This document shows, in pieces, positions 14,009 through 19,117 of a stretch of 19,117 nt of DNA; within the stretch, counting starts at the first letter, position 1; each line of letters starts with the position of its first letter. Source of the stretch: CAZXIY01 sp964640935 (GTDB taxonomy: Archaea; Thermoplasmatota; Thermoplasmata; Methanomassiliicoccales; Methanomethylophilaceae); assembly GCA_964640935.1 (NCBI GenBank), contig CAZXIY010000024.1, positions 1-19,117 of the forward strand, given 5' to 3'. The translations under genes and the position numbers were made by a program. The notes under the pieces are model-generated. The model worked only from the letters and a program-made list of their open reading frames with translations, had not been told where the DNA came from and ran no database searches.

Positions 14009-14437
14009 TTGGTACGCGTCATGGCATCTGGTGTGTTCGATATCCTTCATACCGGTCACATCTCATACCTTGAGCAGGCCAGATCGATGGGCGATGAATT
14101 GTACGTGATTGTCGCCTGCGATGACACAGTTAAGAAGAGGAAACATGAGCCTGTCATGCCGCAGGATATGCGCCTGAAGATCGTTTCTTCGCTGAAACCC
14201 GTGGACAAAGCGATACTAGGCAGCAGCAACGGAGATTTCTATTCCACAGTGGAAAAGGTCAGACCCGACGTAATAGTGCTGGGCTATGATCAATCGTTCG
14301 ATGAGGATAAGCTGAAGAAGGATCTCGCCGACAGAGGCTTCAACATACGTGTCGCCCGTGCCGGGAAATCCGGAGAGGATCTGACCGCCACCAGAGCGAT
14401 AATCAAAAAGATCCAAGAGAGAGATGATCTCAGATGA
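14009..14437 (+). CDS. ribL: archaeal FAD synthetase RibL
   Basis: RibL transfers AMP from ATP (or CTP-derived CMP in vitro) to FMN, giving FAD. It is a nucleotidyltransferase of the cytidylyltransferase superfamily with the signature VFDILHTGHISYLEQA; H14 and H17 are the catalytic pair. The product has 142 residues. The TTG at 14009 is chosen because the next ATG (14021) would remove the first strand (VRVMASG) that leads into the motif. The C-terminal signature reads LTATRAIIKKI. The M. jannaschii enzyme is reported to have functional C-terminal cysteines; none is present here. It lies between ribB and ribC and overlaps ribC by ATGA. Confidence 0.92.
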   Translation: MVRVMASGVFDILHTGHISYLEQARSMGDELYVIVACDDTVKKRKHEPVMPQDMRLKIVSSLKPVDKAILGSSNGDFYSTVEKVRPDVIVLGYDQSFDEDKLKKDLADRGFNIRVARAGKSGEDLTATRAIIKKIQERDDLR

Positions 14438-14904
14438 AGATAATAGGCATTGCAGATACGACGTTCGCCAGATACGACATGGGTGCTTCGGCGATAGACG
14501 AATTAGAGCACACGGGGACTGGATTCTCCATAGAGCGTTATACTGTCCCCGGTGTGAAGGATCTGCCCGTCGCCTGCAAGAAGCTCATCGAAGAACGTAA
14601 CTGCGACATAGTCATGGCATTGGGGATGCCCGGACCTCAGCAGAAGGATAAGATGTGTGCTCATGAAGCGTCTACCGGGCTGATCAGAGCACAGTTAATG
14701 ACTAACACTCACATCATCGAGGTATTCGTCCATGAGGACGAGGCGTCCGATGATAAAGAGCTTGCATTCCTTGCCGACAAAAGGGCAAGGGAGCATGCGA
14801 TAAACGTTTACGACCTGCTTTTCCGTCCAGAGAGTCTTACGAGACGTGCGGGAACTGGTCTGAGACAGGGATTCGCCGATGCGGGTCCGGTCAACCAAAG
14901 GTGA
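14434..14904 (+). CDS. ribC: archaeal-type riboflavin synthase
   Basis: This enzyme dismutates two molecules of 6,7-dimethyl-8-ribityllumazine into riboflavin and a pyrimidine. The archaeal form is unrelated to the bacterial trimer and evolved from the lumazine synthase fold. The 156-residue product begins MKIIGIADTTFARYDMG, the family signature, followed by the VPGVKDLPVACKKLI segment that resembles lumazine synthase and GMPGPQQKDKMCAHEASTGLI. It starts inside the ribL stop (ATGA), so the two are translationally coupled, and its own stop lies within the ribosome binding site of the next gene. Confidence 0.95.
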   Translation: MKIIGIADTTFARYDMGASAIDELEHTGTGFSIERYTVPGVKDLPVACKKLIEERNCDIVMALGMPGPQQKDKMCAHEASTGLIRAQLMTNTHIIEVFVHEDEASDDKELAFLADKRAREHAINVYDLLFRPESLTRRAGTGLRQGFADAGPVNQR

Positions 14905-14908
14905 TCTA

Positions 14909-15319
14909 ATGAAGAACTACAAGATCGGTATTGTTGCTGGAGAATTCAACTACGACATCACATTCATGATGCTCGAAAGGGCCAAGGCCGAAGCTGAATT
15001 CCTCGGTGTTGAGATTGTGAAAGTGTTCAAAGTGCCCGGTGTCTTCGATATGCCGCTGGCGATCAAGAAGCTCCTGGAGGACAAGAACATCGATGGTGTC
15101 GTGACCCTCGGAGCTGTGATCAAAGGCGAGACGAAGCACGACGAGGTCATCATGGCCCAGGTATCAAGGAAGATAACCGATCTCTCGCTCGACTACAACA
15201 AGCCCGTCGCTCTCGGTATCAACGGACCGGACATGACGCAGCTCCAGGCAGTCGACCGCATTGAGAAGGGCGGTCAGGCAGTCGACGCAGTAGTTAAGAT
15301 GCTGCAGAGAATGGAATAA
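14909..15319 (+). CDS. ribH: 6,7-dimethyl-8-ribityllumazine synthase
   Basis: RibH condenses the RibB product with 5-amino-6-ribitylaminouracil to make lumazine, the substrate of the upstream RibC. With ATG 14909 the product has 136 residues and starts MKNYKIGIVAGEFNYDI, a normal beginning. The VPGVFDMPLAIKKLL and GAVIKGETKHDEVI motifs, including the catalytic histidine region, are present. The start is fixed by GGTGATC at 14900-14906, a close complement of the 16S rRNA tail, which overlaps the ribC TGA stop; the ORF extending to 14879 overlaps ribC and is not needed. It is the last gene of the operon and is followed by a hairpin with a T-run. Confidence 0.96.
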   Translation: MKNYKIGIVAGEFNYDITFMMLERAKAEAEFLGVEIVKVFKVPGVFDMPLAIKKLLEDKNIDGVVTLGAVIKGETKHDEVIMAQVSRKITDLSLDYNKPVALGINGPDMTQLQAVDRIEKGGQAVDAVVKMLQRME

Positions 15320-15329
15320 ACGAACCTTT

Positions 15330-15361
15330 CCGCCGGGGTTACCCGACGGATGAGTGTTTTT
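15330..15361 (+). terminator. hairpin and T-run after the riboflavin operon
   Basis: CCG-C-CGGG (15330-15337) pairs with CCCG-A-CGG (15342-15349) with one C-A mismatch and a 4-base loop. It is followed by TTTTT at 15357-15361. Stem plus T-run is a convincing terminator for ribB-ribL-ribC-ribH. The T-run touches the stop codon of the convergent aminotransferase gene. Confidence 0.7.
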
Positions 15362-16562
15362 ATTGATGTTTGAGCATGAAGTTCTCAAGCTTGTCGTAGG
15401 CTTCGGCGAGTATCTCAACTTTCGGAAGAGTGATCGTCCTGAAGTGGCCCTGGCCGAATTCTTCGCAGAACCCTGATCCCTGGACGAGAACGACACCCTC
15501 GCTTCTGAGAAGGTCGAGTACGAACTCTTTGTCGTTCTTCCAATCCGTAAGTTCGACCTTCGGGAACATGTAGAACGCACCGAGGGTCTTGTTGGTGGAT
15601 ATTCCCGGTATCTCGTTGAGCCTTCTGTATGAGAAGTCGGCCCTGTCCTTGAGTCTGTGGTTCATGTCCGCAATATAATCCTGAGGTCCCTGCAGCGATG
15701 CCTGGGCGGCCCACTGGCAAGGTACGTTTGGACAGATCTTGGCGCGGCACTGCTTCATCACACCGTCGAATATCATATCGAGCATGTGATTCTCGTCCAT
15801 GAAGTAGCCGTATCCCACCCTCCATCCGGGCATGAGATTCACTTTCGAGAACCCGTTGAGTATTATCCTCGACACGTCCGAAGGCAATTTGGACATCGAG
15901 AAGAACTTGGGACCGAACGTTATCTTGTCATAGATCTCATCCGAGATTATCGGAAGTTCCATTTCGGCGGCGATATCGCCTATGGAGCGGAGGGTCTTCT
16001 CGGAGAATACAGCCCCCGTCGGGTTGTTGGGATTGATGACCACGATCGCCTTCGTCTTGTCGGTGATGCGGGAACGGAGCATGTCAACGTCAGGCTCCCA
16101 TTTCTCTTCCTCGATGAGTCTGTACGGAACTACATTTCCGCCATAGAATCTGATGTACTGCATGTATGAAGAGTAACCCGGTCCCGGGATCAGTACCTCG
16201 TCTCCGGGTTCGATGAACGCACCCATAAGGAGACTGATGCCTTCGCTGACGCCGTTCGTGACGAAGATCTTGTTCGGATCCACTTCCACGCCGTGCTTCT
16301 CTTTCTCCCTCATCGCGATTGCCTTTCTGAATTCAGGGTTCCCCTGAGAATCGCCGTATCCGTTATCAATATGGTCGACAGCGTGTCTGAGTGCATTCTT
16401 GAAGTACTCCGGCGTCTCGAAATCCCATTTGTTGGGGTCTCCGATGTTTAGACGGATGAGCTTCATGCCCTGTTTGGCGAGTGCGTCTGCAGGAACCGAG
16501 ATCTCTCTGATCGCATAGTTCATTTCCGACGCCCTTCTGGATGCCATAATCTGTCTGGTCAT
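15360..16562 (-). CDS. class I PLP-dependent aminotransferase, probably alanine-type
   Basis: This 400-residue fold-type I aminotransferase has PLP lysine K240 in LNGFSKVNLMPGWRVGY, NPNNPTG at 178-184, the SDEIYDKI motif (D208, Y211), GYGDSQG near residue 70, and a C-terminal QGSGFCEEFGQGHFRTITLP with the substrate-carboxylate arginine. The general architecture and the MNYAIREISVPADALAKQGMKLIRLNIGDPNK opening (in two parts) are typical of alanine/aspartate aminotransferases of the AlaA/AlaT group, with amino donor glutamate or alanine. The exact substrate is not readable. The gene is monocistronic, convergent with ribH, with a TATA box and a palindrome upstream. An alternative start is Met6. 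Confidence 0.9.
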   Translation of the reverse strand: MTRQIMASRRASEMNYAIREISVPADALAKQGMKLIRLNIGDPNKWDFETPEYFKNALRHAVDHIDNGYGDSQGNPEFRKAIAMREKEKHGVEVDPNKIFVTNGVSEGISLLMGAFIEPGDEVLIPGPGYSSYMQYIRFYGGNVVPYRLIEEEKWEPDVDMLRSRITDKTKAIVVINPNNPTGAVFSEKTLRSIGDIAAEMELPIISDEIYDKITFGPKFFSMSKLPSDVSRIILNGFSKVNLMPGWRVGYGYFMDENHMLDMIFDGVMKQCRAKICPNVPCQWAAQASLQGPQDYIADMNHRLKDRADFSYRRLNEIPGISTNKTLGAFYMFPKVELTDWKNDKEFVLDLLRSEGVVLVQGSGFCEEFGQGHFRTITLPKVEILAEAYDKLENFMLKHQ

Positions 16563-16582
16563 ATCGCTTACCGATTGGGTGT

Positions 16583-16607
16583 TAGGCGAACCGCCTATTT
16601 ATAAAAA
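16583..16607 (-). promoter_or_regulatory. TATA box and 15-bp palindrome before the aminotransferase gene
   Basis: On the minus strand TTTTTATAAATA (16607 to 16596) is the TATA box. Directly downstream, 16583-16597 is TAGGCGAACCGCCTA, 6-base arms around a 3-base centre. It overlaps the last bases of the TATA element and ends about 20 bases before the ATG at 16562. This fits an operator controlling amino acid metabolism, or a hairpin in the leader. Confidence 0.5.
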
Positions 16608-16828
16608 GCGAGAATAGGAAAGCTATAAGGATCCCGTGCCACCGATGCCGTTTCGCGTGTCTATTCATGCGACATGCAGTGATCCGAGACACCGATGTCG
16701 CTTATGATATTGAAACGATTGTTTTCGTCGGTCGGCGCTGTCACCCTGAACACTGCGAATATTGCATATAGACTGCCGTTCGACGGTCAATCGATCATAT
16801 GGGGTGTCGCATGGAACGACCGTCAAGG
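16608..16828. other. intergenic stretch without a recognisable gene
   Basis: This lies between the divergent aminotransferase and PP-loop genes. I see no convincing coding frame; a 66-codon frame at 16695-16895 has no family features and runs into the next gene. CACCGATG followed by C or T and CG occurs twice (about 16639 and 16690). GACGGTC (about 16782) and GACCGTC (about 16818) form a 7-base inverted repeat over 30 bases. Several A/T-rich spots (AGCTATAAGG near 16620, TTGCATATAGA near 16763) could be promoters of a small RNA, but nothing identifies one. Confidence 0.4.
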
Positions 16829-16838
16829 TTTTAGATTA
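16829..16838 (+). promoter_or_regulatory. possible TATA box for the PP-loop protein gene
   Basis: TTTTAGATTA is centred 25 bases before ATG 16859, consistent with a leaderless message. GGTGAT at 16850-16855 could also act as a ribosome binding site, but its spacing to the ATG is only three bases. A short GGCGCC palindrome follows the TATA-like element. Confidence 0.35.
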
Positions 16839-16858
16839 GGCGCCGCATTGGTGATTCA

Positions 16859-18787
16859 ATGGGCGGAGCAGTTAGACTTGGGAAGAATCATCTGAGATGG
16901 TGCAGCAAATGCAACCTGCCGATACTGGAAACGAAGACATGTCCGGTATGCGGCAGTACGACGGAAGAAGTCGAGGTCACTCCGCCATGTGATGTCAGAC
17001 CTGCATTCGATCATGATGTTGAATTCATCAGGACACTTGCCGACAAACAATTCGGCGACGGAACGGGTCTTGCTCTTCTGCCGCCGGGACACATAGTTCT
17101 GCTCAATAAGGCCCCGTCGCTCGACCGTATGGATGAGATCGTCATTGACGGTAAGGCAATAGCATCGATAAGATTCGATCTCGGAAAAGGCTGGATATTC
17201 CTCAACAGGATGCAGAGCGCGATGAGGATCTCGGGTGTTATTTCTAAAGGCATAGTGATCTGCGATCCGTCCGCCGTTCGGTTCGTCCAGGAAAGCAAGA
17301 ATCTGATGGCCCCAGGTGTCATCGATGCCAGCCCGGATGTTATGCCCGGCGACGAAGTCGTCATAATGACGGCCGACCGCAAGACCGTGGCCACGGGTGT
17401 CGCCAGAATGTCATCCAAACAGATGATCGAAGAACAGCACGGCATGGCCGTGAAGACGAAATGGGTCAAACCCGAAGATCTCAAGATCAGCGACAAGTGC
17501 GTCACATGGGACGATGTCGTGGCGGCCAACACAGAGGTCATCGAGAAGAGACGCGACGAGGCCGTCAGATTCATCAATAACAATGTGGAGAAATTCAACG
17601 GACCGGCCATCGTATCGTTCTCCGGCGGGAAGGACAGCCTGGTGACTTTACTCCTTACGCTGGATGCCGGACTAAAACTTCCGGTCCTTTTTGTGAACAC
17701 CGGTCTGGAATTCAACGAGACCGTGGAACATGTTCATGACGTCGCCAACAGACACGGCCTGCAGCTCATAGAAGAGGATGCACCGACCGATGCGTTCTTC
17801 GGAAATCTCGTACAGTTCGGCCCACCGGCAAAGGACTTCAGATGGTGCTGCAAGACGAATAAGCTCGGCCCTACAGTAAGAGCCATAAACAAGAACTTCC
17901 CCGACGGCGTCCTTTCGTTCATCGGCCAGAGGAAGTATGAGTCCGAAGCGAGACACGACAAGCCGAGGGTGTGGAATAATCCGTGGACACCTGGGCAGAT
18001 CGGAGCATCGCCGATACAGAATTGGAATTCGATGCATGTTTGGCTTTATCTCTTCATGAAAAAGGAGCCTTTCAATGTTTGGTATACAAGGGGCCTCGAC
18101 CGCATAGGTTGTTTCCTCTGCCCCGCATCCGATCTCGCGGAATTCGATATCGTTGCAGGAAACTCTGACAGATATCCGCAGTGGAACAAATATCTTGACG
18201 ATTACATGGAATCCCGCGGGCTTCCGCAAGAATGGAAGGACTACGGTCTTTGGAGATGGAAGAAAGCCCCGCAATCCATACGCGAAGAGGTCAACAAGAT
18301 CACTGGAAAGGACATCTCCGAATTGACGAAACAGACGAAACCGCCGGAGAAAGGTCCGTTGACGCTCAGCGTTCAGGAAGGTTATTCTCCCTGCGTGATC
18401 GGATACAGTGTCGAAGGGGCTCTTTCCAGGCCAGTGGATCTCAACAGATTGGAGGGCTTCGGTCACATACTCGGGAGGCTCGTCGAACTGGAGCCGGACG
18501 GACAGTGGCTCACCATAGATTACCTGACGGTCTACAGAGAAGGCTCGATAATTTCCAAGGCCAATGTGGAAAAAGATGCCCGCAACATGATGGATAAGAT
18601 ATTCGAACTGATCATTCGTTCGGAACAATGCGTCGGATGCGGGCTGTGCGCGGCAAGATGTCAGCAGAAAGCACTGTATATGAAGGACGGAAGAGTGGAG
18701 ATCAATCCTGACGAATGCATAAGATGCCAGGACTGCTTCGGACCCTGCCCCGCGGTCAACTTCAGGGCGACGGATGACGATCTCTGA
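16859..18787 (+). CDS. multidomain PP-loop protein: zinc ribbon, PUA, PAPS-reductase-like domain, two [4Fe-4S]
   Basis: The 642-residue protein has four recognisable parts. A zinc ribbon is at the N-terminus (C15, C18, C28, C31). A PUA-like RNA-binding domain spans about residues 130-200 (IVICDPSAVRFV, LMAPGV, MPGDEVVIM, VATGVA). A PAPS-reductase-type PP-loop ATPase domain follows (SFSGGKDSLVTLLL with SGGKDS at 255-260, and VNTGLEF), with C330-C331 and C418-x2-C421 in the arrangement that binds a [4Fe-4S] cluster in plant-type APS reductases. At the C-terminus is a ferredoxin (C591, C594, C597, C601, C620, C623, C626, C630). Methanogen relatives are usually labelled PAPS reductase. The C-terminal catalytic cysteine motif of true sulfonucleotide reductases is not visible, and the PUA domain suggests RNA. 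A tRNA sulfur-transfer role is my inference; a reductase cannot be excluded. Confidence 0.88.
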   Translation: MGGAVRLGKNHLRWCSKCNLPILETKTCPVCGSTTEEVEVTPPCDVRPAFDHDVEFIRTLADKQFGDGTGLALLPPGHIVLLNKAPSLDRMDEIVIDGKAIASIRFDLGKGWIFLNRMQSAMRISGVISKGIVICDPSAVRFVQESKNLMAPGVIDASPDVMPGDEVVIMTADRKTVATGVARMSSKQMIEEQHGMAVKTKWVKPEDLKISDKCVTWDDVVAANTEVIEKRRDEAVRFINNNVEKFNGPAIVSFSGGKDSLVTLLLTLDAGLKLPVLFVNTGLEFNETVEHVHDVANRHGLQLIEEDAPTDAFFGNLVQFGPPAKDFRWCCKTNKLGPTVRAINKNFPDGVLSFIGQRKYESEARHDKPRVWNNPWTPGQIGASPIQNWNSMHVWLYLFMKKEPFNVWYTRGLDRIGCFLCPASDLAEFDIVAGNSDRYPQWNKYLDDYMESRGLPQEWKDYGLWRWKKAPQSIREEVNKITGKDISELTKQTKPPEKGPLTLSVQEGYSPCVIGYSVEGALSRPVDLNRLEGFGHILGRLVELEPDGQWLTIDYLTVYREGSIISKANVEKDARNMMDKIFELIIRSEQCVGCGLCAARCQQKALYMKDGRVEINPDECIRCQDCFGPCPAVNFRATDDDL

Positions 18788-19117
18788 TCACATCTTCCTG
18801 AATCCGCGGAAGATCCATTCGGTGATGGCTTTCCAACCGTATTTCAGGGTAGCCTTCTTGGTCCTGTTTATGCTGTGCGGGACGCATCTGCCCTGCTTGA
18901 GAGCATCGATCACGTCATGCCAGGTCTTGCAATCATCAGGTATCTCCAGGTACCCGTCGCCTATGGTCATAGGCGTGTGAGAATCGCTTCCGGCCGTGAT
19001 GATCTTTCCGAATTTCTTCGAAAGCGCAAGAGATTTCCTGTTGGATCCCTCGGTGGATCTTCCGTTGAGAGCTTCGACGCCGTCGAAGCTCTCCATTACA
19101 TTCTTTTCTCCGAGGCC
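18788..19117 (-). CDS. PHP-domain phosphoesterase-like protein, C-terminal part
   Basis: The reading frame is open to the window edge, so the N-terminus is missing; 109 residues are visible. ESFDGVEALNGRST and IITAGSDSHTPMTIGDGYLEI match the last motifs of PHP metal-dependent phosphoesterases (the GSDxH signature supplies metal ligands). A short C-terminal helix region ends FRGFRKM. The family includes phosphatases and nucleotide-cleaving enzymes, and the substrate is not predictable from this part. Met at 19096 is probably internal, since the frame continues with GLGEKNV ahead of it. The stop codon abuts that of the convergent PP-loop gene. Confidence 0.8.
   Translation of the reverse strand, partial: GLGEKNVMESFDGVEALNGRSTEGSNRKSLALSKKFGKIITAGSDSHTPMTIGDGYLEIPDDCKTWHDVIDALKQGRCVPHSINRTKKATLKYGWKAITEWIFRGFRKM

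Noticed and set aside
16690..16745. Possible C/D box small RNA
   Set aside because: ATGATAT and a downstream CTGA only loosely resemble C and D boxes, with no internal boxes and no terminal stem.
16695..16895. 66-codon plus-strand frame before the PP-loop gene
   Set aside because: No ribosome binding site, no family features, and it runs into the next gene in another frame.
17672..18628. Minus-strand frame of 318 codons opposite the PP-loop gene
   Set aside because: Antisense shadow; the plus strand carries PP-loop and cysteine motifs across the same bases.
1..19117. CRISPR arrays, insertion sequences, phage or toxin-antitoxin genes
   Set aside because: I looked for regular direct repeats, transposase-like frames, integrase motifs and small paired genes and found none; the window looks like ordinary chromosomal sequence.

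Overview
The window reads as a stretch of methanogenic euryarchaeal chromosome, most likely from the Methanomassiliicoccales (Thermoplasmata). The archaeal assignment is firm. Promoters look like archaeal TATA boxes about 25-40 bases ahead of starts, and the gene set includes archaeal-type MptD, THEP1, Trm1, GluRS, SHMT and the RibB/RibL/RibC/RibH riboflavin genes. The order-level call is an inference. It rests on the gene mix, moderate GC, and stop-codon use: of 20 genes with a visible stop, 17 end in TGA, 3 in TAA and none in TAG, as expected where TAG is reassigned to pyrrolysine.

Layout. 1-2233: mptD (pterin synthesis), then a THEP1-like NTPase abutting the tRNA methyltransferase trm1. 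2286-4900: purA and a UbiD-family decarboxylase (possibly the anhydromevalonate phosphate decarboxylase of archaeal isoprenoid synthesis) converge on a strong hairpin. 5027-6275: a two-gene redox unit, a rubredoxin/rubredoxin-like double-ended protein plus an unusual ferredoxin, starting at a 19-bp palindrome and ending at a strong hairpin. 6300-8649: a GNAT acetyltransferase and glutamyl-tRNA synthetase. 8675-11250 (minus): an iron uptake pair in which a DtxR-type regulator fused to a FeoA domain is translationally coupled to FeoB. 11319-13114 (minus): a coiled-coil protein of unknown function, and serine hydroxymethyltransferase. 13303-15319: a compact riboflavin/FAD operon ribB-ribL-ribC-ribH. 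15360-16562 (minus): a class I aminotransferase. 16859-18787: a multidomain PP-loop protein (zinc ribbon, PUA, PAPS-reductase-like, two [4Fe-4S]). 18788 to the end (minus): the C-terminal part of a PHP-domain phosphoesterase.

The genes share a flavin and iron theme. The rib operon supplies FMN/FAD, the UbiD enzyme needs prenylated FMN, Feo supplies iron, and the redox pair and PP-loop protein consume it. The most interesting non-coding observation is that five promoters (before the THEP1 gene, the rubredoxin gene, the DtxR-FeoA gene, ribB and the aminotransferase gene) each carry a different perfect or near-perfect palindrome immediately downstream of the TATA box, where a bound protein would block RNA polymerase. 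These are candidate operators for several separate regulators. No rRNA, tRNA, CRISPR array, insertion sequence or phage gene was seen.
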